DNA of 64,000 bases from Hypericum androsaemum (lineage: Eukaryota > Streptophyta > Magnoliopsida > Malpighiales > Hypericaceae): assembly GCA_963995505.1 (NCBI GenBank), contig OZ023194.1, positions 13,016,428-13,080,427 of the forward strand. The letters run 5' to 3'. Below the pieces are notes generated by a model, which saw only the letters and a list, made by a program, of their open reading frames with translations, was not told where the DNA came from and did not search any database. Both the position numbers and the translations under genes were made by a program. Below, piece by piece: positions 11,175-22,851 of the stretch; position 1 is the stretch's first letter, and each line of letters begins with the position of its first letter.

Positions 11175-13443
11175 CTATGGTGGACGAAGGCGCTTATCGG
11201 TTACTTGGAACTCTATTTCATCTAGGCCTACGCGAAGAAGTAGCTTGCCATTGTGAACATCTACCATTGCATGACAAGTGTTGAGGAATGGACGTCCTAG
11301 AATTAATGGACAACTTGCATCTACAACGTAGTTCAGTACTACAAAGTCTATGGGTATAAGAGACTTGTCGACTTTGATTAGCACATCTTCCACAATTCCA
11401 TGCGGTTTCTTCTTAGTGTGATCTGCAAGCTCTATCATCATAGATGTAGGTTTGATATCTCCTAAATTGAGTTTTATGAAAGTAGCCAAAGGCATAAGAT
11501 TAATATTGGCACCCAAATCACATAAACAATGTGGAAACTGAACATCATCAATAGTGCAAGGAATCGTAAAACTCCCTGGATCTTTTAGTTTTGGCGGTAT
11601 GTCATTTTCTACCAAAGAGGACGTCTTGCCATCATTCCGCCTCTTCTTCCTTGCTATGATTTCCTTCAGAAACTCTGCATATTGTGGCCTTTTATCTAAC
11701 ATCTCCAAGAAAGAGACATGGGTTTGAATTTCTTCTATTGTCTCTATGAATTCAAGGGCATTCTCATCGATCACTGCTACTTTCTTGACTTGTTGAGGTG
11801 ATGGTGGAGGAACATAAGAATCTTTTTTTGCACTGATATAGGCTGGTTGCTCCTTCTCAGTAACTACCTCATCCTCTGTGGCTGGCTTGATTGGTTCGAC
11901 ACATTCTTTTGAAGAGGATTTGTTCTCAAGTGGTGGCTTTCTCCGGAGTCTTTGCGGGAATGGAGGTGGAGGGACATAAGGTGGTGGAGGAATATACGGT
12001 TCATCATCCTCGTCCATACTCCTTAATGTGATAGCCATCACCTGTCCTCGCGGGTTCGACTCGGTGTTGCTGGGTAGAGCACCTATTTCCCTTTGAGTGT
12101 TTGCTGCAGCCAAATTTCCGAGTTCGTTCTCCATCTTCTTGAGTTGCGTGGCCTGCCCCTTTAAGTATGTCTCAAACTTTTGTTGACGTACTTTACAACG
12201 ATCCATCCGCTGCACAGTTATATTATGTTGTTGGATGGACTGCTGGACTATCCCTACTAACTTATCGATCTTGTCACCCATTACCTTGACTTGCTCGCCC
12301 AAATATGGTTTCCTGGAGTCTTGCTGGGCACTAGTGTTATGTGCTTGCTGACCAAATTGAGAGAAGTTTGGCTGAGCATTAGCTTGTTGTGAGTAGCCCA
12401 TTCCTGGTGGTGTTCTATCAGCAATGGCCTGGATCTCTTCCAACATTGGACAGTCATTTGTGGGATGTGCCCCTTTGCAAAGCTGACAAGTATCTTGCAC
12501 CACAGCTGCATGTTCCTTGTCCTTGGTCAACTTGTCAAGTCTTTTGGTAAGTGCTTCTATTTGAGCTTCGAGCTTTATGTTGGCATTTACTGCGAGTACT
12601 CCTCGGGCTGCTTCCTTACGTGGTTGCCTAGCACGTTCTTTTGGCCACATACCATTGATTTCAGCCATTTTCTCTATTAAGCGAGCAGCTTCATCAGCAG
12701 TCTTCCTCAAGAACACCCCTTGAGAGAAGGCATCAATATGATCACGGGATGGGCCATCTAACCCATTGTAGAAGATTTTCATAAGGTTATTTTGAGTTAT
12801 ACCATATTGAGGGAAGACACTTTGGAGATCCGTGAACTGTTCCCAGGCTTCATAGATGCTCTCCCCATCTCCTTGGATAAACGTGTTGATTTCTTGCAAG
12901 AGTTTGGCTGACTTGGCCGTAGAAAAGAACTTCCGGAGGAAAGCATGGGCTAGATCATTCCAACTCTGAATCGTCTCTCCTTTCAACTTGTTGTACCAAA
13001 TACAAGCTCGATCTTTCAAAGAAAAGTGAAAGAGGCGCAGCTTCAAGACATCATCATCGATATTTTAGAATTTCATGATGTTGCAGATATCTTCAAATTG
13101 AGATAGATGGTCTTGAGGATCTTCACTTGGCAAGCCGCCAAATTGGATCGAGTTTTGCAGTAGTCCGACAATCGCTGCTGGAATCTGAAAAGAGTGGGGA
13201 CCTACAGGTGGTTGTTGTAGACCATTAGGGTTCCCATTCTATGTAGGAACAGATGATTCCAACATCGTCCTTCTTCGTGGAGTGTCCCCTACAGCTTGGA
13301 GCGCTCCGTCTTCCTGATTTTGTGCCATTGCTTTGGCTTGGTCTCGCTTCTCACGCCTAATTACCCTTTCGAGTACTCCGATGTCAACCTCAAGTACAGT
13401 ATTTGTGTCAAGGTCCAGTGCTTCACTCCGGGTTCTTAACGTG
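11175..13443 (-). pseudogene. Gag-protease of gypsy element 1, interrupted by in-frame stops
   Basis: The frame encodes a retrotransposon Gag (capsid block around LRLFHFSLKDRACIWY and WNDLAHAFLRKFF), a zinc knuckle (CQLCKGAHPTNDC), a proline-rich linker (PPPPYVPPPPFPQR) and an aspartic protease with CDLGANINLMPL and LILGRPFLNT. The frame is open for 624 codons from 13046, but that position is TTG, not a credible start. Gag-like sequence continues upstream in the same frame (GGLPSEDPQDHLSQFEDIC; DIGVLERVI) across a TAA at 13065-13067 and a TAG at 13239-13241. An ATG at 13328 lies within this extension. The product packages element RNA and processes Gag. No pol follows. The family is Ty3/gypsy, Athila/Tat clade, by Gag and protease motifs. 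Confidence 0.88.
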
Positions 13444-13539
13444 CACTAGAGAATCCTGAAAAAGAAATCACAAAAAAAAATTCAGCAATTTGCCACACAA
13501 AACCAATTGCTTTTGATTCTATGTCCTGAAATCTCAATT

Positions 13540-13556
13540 CCGTGTCGACGGCGCCA
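13540..13556 (-). other. Primer-binding site of gypsy element 1 (tRNA-Asp type)
   Basis: The minus strand reads TGGCGCCGTCGACACGG, three bases inside the 5' LTR. The first nine bases match the complement of the tRNA-Asp 3' end. Element 2 has a fuller match at 51332-51350. Confidence 0.75.
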
Positions 13557-13559
13557 ATT

Positions 13560-15094
13560 TGATGTATGGAAAATTGATAAGCAATTAAACGCACAAGCAA
13601 ATAGTAGAGTGGTAAGTAAGGTTCTTAGAACTGAGGGTTGAACACGAAATCAAAGCAAATAATTATGTGAAGCGGAAAAATTAAAGTTTTATAAGGTTGT
13701 GAAAGGTCGCAAGTAAATAAACGAGATCGAAAACGCAAATAAAAGACGAGTTGTAAATCAATGGAGATAAACGAGCACGATACCCTTATGGACTACCCAT
13801 CTATCTCGAGACTATGGTTTTTATGAAGTTCTAACTAGTACCCGGAGTATTCTAATGCATCTCCCTAACGCTTCCGCTCATTAGGATGACAAAACTAAGC
13901 TAGAGTAGTTCATGATTACTAATCAATGCTTCTGCTCATTAATTAGACCAAGAACTATACTAAACTCGATTATGATATTAACTCCTAGCGGGTTATCCCT
14001 TAGTATCAAGATTCCTCATTAATACCTTAAGACATGTCAATTGACTCTTCCGTTGATTCTAATACCTTTCGGTCCATTATTATCGACTAAAATCATAATC
14101 TAAGTGATCACCTAGATTAAGCATTAAGATCATCAATTGACAACTACTACGAAAGATAATCAAACCATAGCTAACATAGACGAGTAATCACATAATTAGG
14201 GCATCGCACTCACAAGAGAACTACTCGTTAAGCATGTTAACAAAGCACAATAGATTAACGAAGAACATGATAACAATTAACATAAAGGTAGAGATAGAGA
14301 AAGCTTAGTCGTGATGATCAAGCCTTGCCAATCCTTTCCCCATGCTAACTAAAATTGCGGCTTTATTAAACTCCAAAGGCTGTGTCAAGTTACCGTCCAA
14401 AAAACATCCTCCCCAAACCTAAGAAACTAAAGGCTATATATAGCCAAAATTCTAACTAAAAATTAGAAAAACCTGGAGGAGGTTAAGCTAAATTAGAAGT
14501 ATTGCTGGCCAAGTAATAATATAAAATAATATAACTTAAGTCCTAAAGCCGAAACAGGAGGCTAAAAGTCGAATATAACTAAAATAAATCGAGTCCCCGT
14601 CTAAAAGAGAAATCCAGAAAAAATCCATCGTCGAGGACCTGGCGCCCGCCAATGGAGTTGGCGCTCGCCAACATAACTTTTTGTAACGGACTTGGCGCCC
14701 GCCAAGTATTTGGCGCTCGCCGGGTCGCTGATCAGCTTCGTTGCATCTTTGTATTTTGCAGTTTTGGCCCTCGTCCACTTCGAATTTGGCTTCGACTATA
14801 AAAGACGAAATGTAGATATTTCTTCAAGCTTTTCAACGGTATCTCATTTTATACAATCGGACACTCGAGCCAAAAGTTATGACTCTTTCAATATGGTCTC
14901 TCGAATTCACCCCTCGAACGACCTTCATTGAGCTCCAATTTCTTACAAAATATGACGATGGGTAGAAATCTATTCCCAAACATAAATATACTAAAATGAT
15001 CATAAGACTTGACATGACATGATGAATATAACTCAAAACATGACTAAACATGCGCGAAATATATGACAAAACATGAGCGTTTACACACTCATAA
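13560..15094 (-). repeat. 5' LTR of gypsy element 1
   Basis: Matches 7841-9377 with scattered substitutions and a few indels. It includes the palindromic TATA stretch (about 14432-14445) and the GGCGC palindrome cluster (14639-14722). It is followed by CTGTT (15095-15099), the target duplication. Confidence 0.93.
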
Positions 15095-16047
15095 CTGTTG
15101 CTAAAAATATCGATCATGTTACATCTCTATTCAACGTGATAGCTATGGTCTTAAATGTTGTTGGGGCATCATGTCGACGTCGTGATATTTTGAGAGAACA
15201 AGATGCTGCTAGAATTGTCAATGGATTAGAAAATGGTGAACTTGCAAATGGAAGAGGTTTGAATCAAAAACTTGGTGTTAGACGAGCATGTGACACAAGA
15301 TGGGGTTTACATTATGGTTCACTTTTGAATTTACAACTAATGTTTGATTCCGTGATCAAGGTAATATTTTTTCTTAAGAGATTTTTTTATATTAACTAAT
15401 TCCTATATCTTTAAGTACTTTATTATTATTAATTATTTATGCATGCACAAAAGCTAATAAATTTTCTTCAACTTTCTAATAAAGGTATTGGATATCGTAG
15501 CTGAGGATGGAACTGAATCTATTCAACGAGTTGAAGCTAATTCTCTATTGGAGTCATTTCAATCATTTGACTTTATATTCAGTTTTCATCTTATGAAGAA
15601 CATATTAGGAATCACCAATGAATTATCACAGACTTTACAACGAAATGATCAAAACATTGTTGGACCCATAACACTAGTAAAAGAGAGATCTCATTTATCC
15701 TACGGTATTTCGATTCCTAAAATTAGCTTTGATATTGCCGGTTGCGACTGCAAGTTTTGAGAGAGCCTTTTCTGCCATGAATATTTTGAAGAATCGTCTT
15801 CGCAACAAGATGGGAGATCAATTGCTAGCTGATTGTTTAATTACATACATCGAGAAACACGTATTTGATTGTATTGACAATGTAGCTATTATGGAGCGAT
15901 TTCAACGCATGAGTAATCGTAGAAGTCAATTATAAATGTTGTAATTATAATTTACATACGTTGAACTTTTAGAAAAAAATTATATTGACCCCACTCCCCA
16001 AATTTTCTGGCTCCTCTCCTGCGAGGTGGGTCTCGTTTGAAGGGGTG

Positions 16048-16158
16048 TGTTCAGAATACCACATCGGTCAAAACATGAGTGGAGGACAAGTTTATAAGTG
16101 TAAAAAATTCATCAATTCATTACCGTAAGATTTTGGGTTGGATATGAAGATTCTAATA
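16048..16158 (+). repeat. TRIM right LTR (nest 1)
   Basis: A 111-bp copy of the LTR at 7187-7297 in the same orientation. It is preceded by the purine-rich string GAAGGGGTG and followed by AGATA, near the left flank AGAGA. Confidence 0.8.
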
Positions 16159-18030
16159 AGATATTGCATTAGTAATTTGTGCAAACTTCATAAACCAGCA
16201 CAAGTTGTCCTAAAAAATATTATAGGGATGAGCTATGTTTAGCTCTCACCTCACCTAAAGTATAAAGAAGGGAGGGAGACGTGGACACTCAACCTCCACA
16301 ATTACTTTTCGAAACCTATAATCTAGTGGTCCATGATATTAATATGCTGCCTCTAATCCCTTAGCCTAATCATAGTTAGTTTATACGAGTATAATATGAA
16401 AATACATGACCATAGTTAGTTATATGAGTATAATATGAAGATGCACGCATTTTAAAAAAATATTTTTTTTACTTTTTTGTCTTGTAACGTGATGGAGTCC
16501 ATAAGAAAACCGTATATCCAGAAAGGATTTGATTGCCCCTTCAAAAAAGAAAGAAAGGATCTGATTGGTGTTTCAACTTTCAAGGACCTCGACCAAATGA
16601 GGAAAGGGAAGGGAGAGACAGAAACATTATAGATAATCATTTTTATTTTGTAATTTATGATGTGTTGAATTTTGCAATTTTGATTTTATAAGAATCGTTG
16701 AGCTATTTGTATCCTCAAGTTAAAGTTAAGATGTCATCTAGTTATTCATGATAAAGCTATGTTAATCGATTGATCATTTGTGTTGGATTATGGATTCTAA
16801 CAGTTTTTACATTGTTCTATAATATTAAAATTGTTGGACAGTATGCGAGTTCTGTTAAGACAATACTAAAGTTGCATCCTTCTTTTGTATAAATAGCTCA
16901 CGGATATCATTGTAAGCTGTATCTCTAAATAGTGAACAAAATTTCCACCAAAAAAAATTAGTGAATTTTTTTGACTTGGTAGGTTTTGAGTCGATTCTTA
17001 ACGAATTGGGTTAATAACCCGAATATTTATTATTATTTTTTGTTCTTCTCTTCCATAATTGTAACATAATTCCTAACAATTTGAACCACAAGATATTGAT
17101 ACCTAAATATATCAAACCACAATGAAGCTCATTAGTTATTTATGCATGTGCTTGGAACAAAGGGCCGGACTTGCAAACAACTGTGAAAACCCAACGTGTT
17201 TATCATAATATAAGATGATTAGACCCAAAATTAATATTATAAGAGAAGTGGCTAATCAGCTGAAAAGGTCCCTAAGACCACGACAACGTTAATTCCATCC
17301 ACTTCCACGTGTCAACTACACAACTCAACTTCTAGACGTATCCAATCCATCCAAAATGACACAAAGATAAAAACACTGTAACCGAAGAAACACACACAGC
17401 CAAACCAACGAAAACGACTTATTTTAGGATAGTCACATGATATCAAATGATAATATATGCAACAAAAACAAACTAATTTTCTAGACGAAAATAATAATAT
17501 ATATTCTCAAATTTTACTTTATCTATTTTATTCACTTGATCTAAACATGTCTACTTTACCGAACCTCTCTCCATATAATTACCCAATAAGCCACTTGATG
17601 TAACTGTTTCTGGTAATGGGATTTCGGTGTTAAGTACCCTAACGATTAAATGAGAAAAATAAAAGTGTACGTTAAAATTTAAAACTGAAAAGTGTTTTTT
17701 GAAAAAAGGAAATCCCTCATTATATGGGCCGGTGCTCGCCAGCCAGCCCCAAAAAAAGAACTCTCTCTCTCTCTTAAAATTAAACACTTGCCAAAAAAAA
17801 AAAACTTTGTCCCAACGAAGAAGAGAAAGATTGTTCCTTTTTTTACAATACCCATTTGAGATTTTTAATTTTGGCCTCGTCCTTACCTACCCATTTCCCC
17901 TCTGAGCGTAAAGATTGTGTCTTTTTTTTTTCTTTTTTGGGTGGAAGATAGAGTGATAGAGGAGGAGGAAAAGGGCACTCGTTTCTTTAAATTTTGTTTG
18001 TGAAGGAAAAGGGGGAAGGGAGGGGGGGAA
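16159..18030. other. Intergenic sequence and EB1C promoter / 5' UTR
   Basis: No gene is visible from 16159 to about 17700. The last few hundred bases have CT-rich and AG-rich tracts (for example CTCTCTCTCTCT near 17761 and a GGGGGAAGGGAGGGGGGG run at 18010-18027) and should include the promoter and leader of EB1C. No TATA box can be fixed with confidence. Confidence 0.4.
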
Positions 18031-20925
18031 ATGGCGTCTAATATAGGGATGATGGATAGTGCTTACTTTGTTGGGAGGAATGAGATATTGACTTGGATCA
18101 ACAATAGGCTCCAGCTCAACCTCTCTCGAATTGAAGAGGTGCTTCTTTTTGGTGGTCTTGTTTTATTTTCCCCTTTTTTTTCCTATTTTTTGTTTTATTT
18201 CTTGTATGTGTCTTTGTCAAGATCATGGTATTTTATGAACAATGTTGGTGAAATTTCGAAGCTTTATCTTGTCTTGATTGATTCTTGTTGTTGTGATAGG
18301 GATGAGTTTCTCAGATGGGGTTTTGTTTTTTGAAGCATTTGCACAAGAATTGAAGAGTTTGGTCATTTTTGGATGTGTTCTTGTATGGCATTGTTGTTGT
18401 TGTTGTGGCCCTTCGAGATGACTTCGTTTCTGTTATCCGTCTCCTTCCCTAAGGAACGAAATCGGGAGAGCGTTATAGGTGTTTAGGTTGTGAAGGAGGA
18501 TCATTGTGTCCTTTCTTGCGATTTCTTTATCATTAGCTTGCGCTTAGGACTTATCAGCACTTGCCTCCTGGCTATTGTTCTTTTATTTTCCATGCTAGAG
18601 GTGGAATGAGATGACGAATTCTACACACCCGAGAAGCTTTCCAATTCGTATGGGGTTTCGTTTTCTGAAGCATTTGCAGAAGAACTGAAGCTTTTTGTCA
18701 TTTTGGATGTGTGTTTGTATGGCATTGTTGTTGTTGTGGCACTTCTATTCCCTAAGGAATGAAATCGGGAGAGCGTTATAGGTGTTTAGGTTGTGAGGGA
18801 GGATCCTTGGTCCTTTCTTGCGACTTCTTTATCATTAGCCTGTGGTTAGGACTTGTCCAGACTTGCCTACTGGCTATGGTTCTTTTATTTTCAATGTTAC
18901 AGGTGAAAATAGACGACAAATTCCGCGTATTTGAGAAGTTTTCCAATTTATATACTTAAATCATATGAGTGTTTTTTTCCCTTGGCTGCTTTGGAGCATT
19001 AATCACTTGAATACTTGTGTCATTTCCTTTTACTAGGCTGCATCGGGCGCTGTTCAGTGTCAAATGATAGACATGACTTATCCCGGAGCAGTTCCAATGC
19101 ACAAGGTAAGGGATCCTCCATGATATCTTTGATACGAGTATCTACGGTGTTACCTCTCTGCTCACGGAGTGACTTGCTTAGTTTGTTCTCGGGTTCTTCT
19201 AGGTGAATTTTGAGGCAAAGACAGAGTATGACATGATCCAAAATTACAAGGTTTTGCAAGATGTTTTTAACAAGTTGAAGATTGAAAAGGTAACTGTGCC
19301 GTCATAGCTCGAGTTAAATTGATTTTGCAACTCCTGGTAACTTTTCACTTTGAGCAGTTCTTCTCTTCCAACTTTCACATATGCGTTTGAACTTTTACTT
19401 GGAACTTTTATCTTTTTTTTTAGAATTACTTGGAAGTCTTATCTTAGGGAACATGGTATTGATTGATATTAAGAACATCCGCTCATTATCCCATGTTGTA
19501 CTAGTCTTTTGAGTCCTTTCTGTTCTATTTATTCTCATTGATTCATGTGATCAACAAAACTGTTGATTCTTGGTGATGCCAACCTGCATTTGCGGTTTGT
19601 TCCTTGTTCGTATTTTTGAATGATAAACTTGGATTGATAGCAATGTCCAGATTCAAGTTGATGTCTGGTCTGCGCCTCATTCAATCTCTGTCGAGTTGTG
19701 ACGGTCGCCAAGTTAGATTTGTTTGGAATTGTTTGATCTGAAAGGCGATCTTCTGAGTGGAGTTAAAAATCATAAAAAGCTGTTCCTTGCTTCTGTTAAA
19801 ATTTTCCCAATGAATGAAATTGAGGTTCTTACTCATGACGACGACGTTCTGTTTGGCAATCTTTGGTCTTCCTATGTCAAGGCACTCCATTCATGTGGCA
19901 ATGCTAGCAGTATTACATGCTTTGAGTGCTGAACTACTTCCTTTTTTTCCATTTCGGACAGCATATTGAAGTAAACAGGCTTGTTAAAGGCCGGCCTCTG
20001 GACAACTTAGAATTTCTGCAGTGGCTGAAACGGTACTGTGATTCAGTGAATGGTGGCATCATGAACGAGTACGGAATTTCTATTCGGTCACTCTTGCTCT
20101 TTCCTGTTGATTATGTAACCAAGTATCTCCGCCTTAGATATTAACTCTTTACGTCCCTAGGAACTACAACCCTGTTGAGCGGAGAATGAAAGTTGGCAAA
20201 GATCGCTCCTCCAAAGGCATGCTGAAGACCTCAAAATCTTTTCAGACAAACAATATCTACAACTCTTCCTCTGGTGATCCAGGTACGCGGATCATGCAGT
20301 TGTCGACTCATCGCATCTCTTTTCTTTGTTTTTGTCATGTGAAACTAACAGTATTCCTTCAGGGCCAAAGCAAACAAAGGTAACAAGTGGCGTTAATTCT
20401 TCGGATGAGATTAAGGCACTGTCAAAAGAGGTGCTGTGATATTCTGCCCTTCCCAGATTTCTCCTCTTCCGTTGAGTTTAAGCACTGTTACCCCCGCATA
20501 TCTCCAGGGCTGATACTGTGAAATAGATAGAGTGGTGTCGGATCTCAATTTCTTTTGTTCGACACGGCCCTGTCCTGTGGTCCTAAAGTAAGTTGGATAT
20601 GCGCAGGTTGCAGATCTCAAGCTCTCTGTGGATATGCTGGAGAAAGAGAGAGACTTCTACTTTGCAAAGCTTCGAGACGTAGAAATACTTTGCCAGACTC
20701 CCGAGCTGGAGGACCTACCGGTAAGAGACTTTTCAAGACATGCATAGAATCCTCCTTCCCGCTCGAATAATGCAAACCGTGTGTTTGATGGCATTGCAGG
20801 CGGCAATCGCAATCAAGAAAATACTGTACGCTGCCGACGCCAAGGAATCCGCACTTGAGGAAGCCCAGGAGTACTTGTCCGAAGCTCTGGATCTCGGCGA
20901 GTCTGATGACCAAAATGATGCCTGA
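18031..20925 (+). CDS. EB1C: Microtubule end-binding protein EB1C, eight exons
   Basis: Exons: 18031-18138, 19037-19105, 19203-19289, 19962-20068, 20161-20282, 20363-20430, 20607-20720 and 20800-20925. All introns are GT-AG and the join gives 266 codons plus TGA. The product binds growing microtubule plus ends. The calponin-homology domain begins at [20 protein letters not shown] and continues through [15 protein letters not shown] and [22 protein letters not shown] basic linker follows ([15 protein letters not shown]). The EB1 coiled-coil domain lies in exons 7-8 ([20 protein letters not shown]). The tail lacks the EEY/F end of animal EB1; plant EB1C, which acts in mitotic and nuclear microtubule arrays, also lacks it. 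The tail is shorter than I recall for Arabidopsis EB1C. Exon 4 ends within a codon (phase 2), completed by the first base of exon 5. Confidence 0.93.
18315..18958 (+). repeat. Tandem duplication within EB1C intron 1
   Basis: Two adjacent units of about 310-335 bp (18315-18650 and 18651-18958) are alignable throughout. Both carry a CATTTGCA(C/G)AAGAA string, GGCATTGTTGTTG, GAAATCGGGAGAGCGTTATA and TTCTTTATCATTAGC. They differ by substitutions, and the first holds a ~20-bp extra block (CGAGATGACTTCGTTTCTG). The duplication is intronic and leaves the splice sites intact. Confidence 0.85.
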
Positions 20926-21481
20926 GTTTGATCTGTGCTTCGAAGCTTAATCTCTGATAGGAACCTCCCCTTCAAATGGCTCTGGTTCAATGACAATGGC
21001 AAACCAACCATTAGCAACTCGAATCCAGTAAAACTGTAGCTTTTTTTGCCAACCCGTTTTGTCAAAACGACATCATTTGGATGATCTTTTCAATGAAATC
21101 TAAGAACGCAACTGCAGCATTTGCTCTTTGAAGTGCTGTGTTTTCTCATATGCTACCATTGCTGTTCTTTGTTCCGGGGGTTTTGATTTCGTCACTTGCC
21201 GATAACGTGAAACCGGTATTTGGTCATGTTTCACTATTAACAATGAGGCGATCTTATAGACAACAAGTATCCACAATTTCTCATGAAAACTTGGTGCAGT
21301 TCAGATAGATAACAAAGGGAGCAACTGAACAAGCCCTGATAATCACAAGCTACAACAGTCTTTGTACTTTCCGGATGCCAAGTACCGTGGCAGGAAGAAA
21401 CTCTAACTTAAAGCATTCGGGGACGACGGAGTCCATCACCATCTACATGAACAAAACAGCTTTCAGATGCCCATACCAGGT
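20926..21481. other. Convergent 3' UTR interval between EB1C and HVA22A-like
   Basis: The 556-bp gap between two convergent genes should hold both 3' UTRs. No further gene or repeat is visible. Confidence 0.5.
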
Positions 21482-22851
21482 TCAGTATCTGTAGTCTTCG
21501 TCAAAGATCGAATGGCCAACTTGGCTCCTCCTAGATCTGTCAGCCTACGGAAGCAGGAAAGACTTGTTAAATATTGCATAATAGAACAAGTACAACTAAT
21601 CTGAACAGATAATTTGCTACACATTTGTAGTACTGTAAGAGAAGATGTGGCCATAGGTCTGAGAACAAGAAAAATGGATGGAAGCGTACCCTGTGAATGA
21701 GCTTCTCAAAAGCATCGGTTCCATTCTCTTCGATGTACCTCTCCGCGGCAGTCAGAACATCATCTGGCTTGCTGAAAATATCCTTCTTCCTTGGGACATA
21801 CCAGATGTTGATGGTTTGTTGTGGGTTGAGGAAGAGAGGTCTCAGAAAGTGTTCGTAGACATATGCAGCACCGCTGAAGTAAGGGATGACTAACCAGCAG
21901 GTCACAAGAAGCTTAGTGTATGACCAAATTGGGATCCTGTAACACACCATGTTGAGAAAAAATACTCCCCAGAGGTTCAGAGTTAAGGATACGAACAGGC
22001 TTGGTCTCAAGATCGATAGACAATTTTAGCCAGGACGTGATATGTCCGTATCTTCATCGTAAGCAATGCTGCGAAACATGAACAAAAGGACTTGCATATG
22101 CAAGTCAAGGGGGGAAAGAAGCGGTACCATTCAATGAGTTTCGTGAAGGTGAGCTCAAAGAGTGTGATCATAGAGTAGAGGACCCAGTAAGTAAGCCACT
22201 GCCGGTCATCTGTGGGCGACTTGGTCTCAATTGCTCTGACCGAAGCGTATCTGTGATTTTTGTCCAACCACAGCTCTCAATCACTTGTTACGAATCACGA
22301 AAAAGGCAACCACAAACCGAACCAAGAAGAACTTGATTGTGGAGTCTCAACCCACAACTAACTACCAAAACCAACAAAAACGAAGCACAGCAACAATGGA
22401 AGGGGTTAAAAATATACTTACAGAGGGTAGACAAGACTAACCACAGGCCTGCGAAGTTAACAAGGGAGAATTAGCAAATAAAACAGAAAAATTCTCCATC
22501 ATTGTCTTCAAAAGCTCTAAAAAAGTTTAGGCAACAACATAACTTCTCAAGGAATACTGCCATCTTGTTAGCTAAAAATCAAATCTTTCCTACACTAATC
22601 TCCATTCCCCCCAACTGGGTCTCTGCCAGGTAAACTGTTTTAGCTGTTTAAGCCAAAAATCCCAACTTCAAAACCCCAAAAAAACCAATATCCCCCAACT
22701 ACATCCAAGCAAGAAAGACTAAACCTTTATCTCATCCAAGGGCCAAAAGAACAGTCAAATATCAGAGAGAGAGAGCTTGAGGAGTTTACCCAGCAAGAAT
22801 GTCAAAATTCTTGATGAGCACCTTCAGGAAGCTTCCAGCCCCAGAACCCAT
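21482..22851 (-). CDS. HVA22A: HVA22A-like protein (TB2/DP1 family), five exons
   Basis: Exons on the minus strand: 22790-22851, 22422-22448 (27 bp), 22128-22250, 21690-21936 and 21482-21544. All introns are GT-AG and the join gives 173 residues. The start MGSGAGSFLKVLIKNFDILAGP is family-typical. The TB2/DP1 core follows: VVSLVYPLYASVRAIETKS, the WLTYWVLYS hydrophobic segment, LTFTKLIEWIPIWSYTKLL, CWLVIPYFSGAAYVYEHF and the tail NIWYVPRKKDIFSKPDDVL. Family members are ER-membrane hairpin proteins related to yeast Yop1p and animal REEP; barley HVA22 is ABA- and stress-induced. The closest match from memory is Arabidopsis HVA22a. It is tail to tail with EB1C. No ABRE (CACGTG) is obvious just upstream, so stress regulation is only family-level inference. 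Confidence 0.92.

Larger units (their letters stand above)
7841..15094 (-). mobile_element. Non-autonomous Ty3/gypsy element 1 (Athila/Tat-like, gag-protease only)
   Basis: The minus-strand element is bounded by a perfect 5-bp duplication CTGTT (7836-7840 and 15095-15099) inside the hAT transposase. LTRs of about 1.54 kb differ by eye at a few percent of sites. Behind the 5' LTR (right end) is a primer-binding site beginning TGGCGCCGT, complementary at its start to tRNA-Asp. A polypurine tract AAGTGTGGGGGTG abuts the 3' LTR (left end). The 4.18-kb interior encodes Gag and protease but no reverse transcriptase, RNase H or integrase, so the copy would depend on a related autonomous element. The 5' LTR terminus has AA instead of CA at its outer end on the plus strand. 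Confidence 0.9.
7775..15935 (+). pseudogene. Broken hAT transposase (TTF/ZMYM1-like), split by a gypsy insertion
   Basis: Readable blocks lie on the plus strand. Residues YVHCFAHQLQLTLVAV end at 7840, exactly where the gypsy element begins, and the frame resumes after 15094 with AKNIDHVTSLF and SCRRRDILREQDAA up to 15360. A GT-AG intron (15361-15484) is still recognisable. The next block (15485 to about 15663) contains RVEANSLLESFQSFDF. About 50 bp of unrelated or scrambled sequence replaces a large missing part. The C-terminal hAT dimerisation domain (LPVATASFERAFSAMNI, KNRLRNKMGDQ) runs to a TAA at 15933-15935. The N-terminal zinc finger and much of the catalytic core are absent, so no active transposase can be made. 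Confidence 0.85.
7397..16021 (+). mobile_element. hAT-superfamily transposon remnant inserted in the TRIM
   Basis: The element is bounded by a perfect 8-bp duplication CGAGGTGG at 7389-7396 and 16022-16029, the target length expected for hAT. Its left terminus CAAGGGTGGAGG and right terminus CTGGCTCCTCTCCTG are imperfect inverted repeats of the hAT type (CAGGGG.GGAGCCAG). Without the gypsy insertion (7841-15099) it is about 1.37 kb, far shorter than an autonomous copy. It carries broken transposase pieces, so it is an internally deleted derivative. Confidence 0.85.
7187..16158 (+). mobile_element. Outer shell of nest 1: TRIM-type element with 111-bp LTRs
   Basis: Two direct copies of a 111-bp LTR lie at 7187-7297 (TGTTGAAAATTCC...TTCTAACA) and 16048-16158 (TGTTCAGAATACC...TTCTAATA). 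The left copy is followed by TGGTATGAGTTG, a decayed primer-binding site for initiator tRNA-Met (consensus TGGTATCAGAGC). The right copy is preceded by GAAGGGGTG, a polypurine tract. Flanking 5-mers are AGAGA (7182-7186) and AGATA (16159-16163), a target duplication with one mismatch. Without its insertions the internal region is only about 110 bp, so it is a terminal-repeat retrotransposon in miniature. A second copy of this family is at 32.2 kb. Confidence 0.8.

Noticed and set aside
11175..13046. A gag start at 13046
   Set aside because: That position is TTG, and Gag-like residues continue upstream in the same frame past two stop codons, so it is not a real start.
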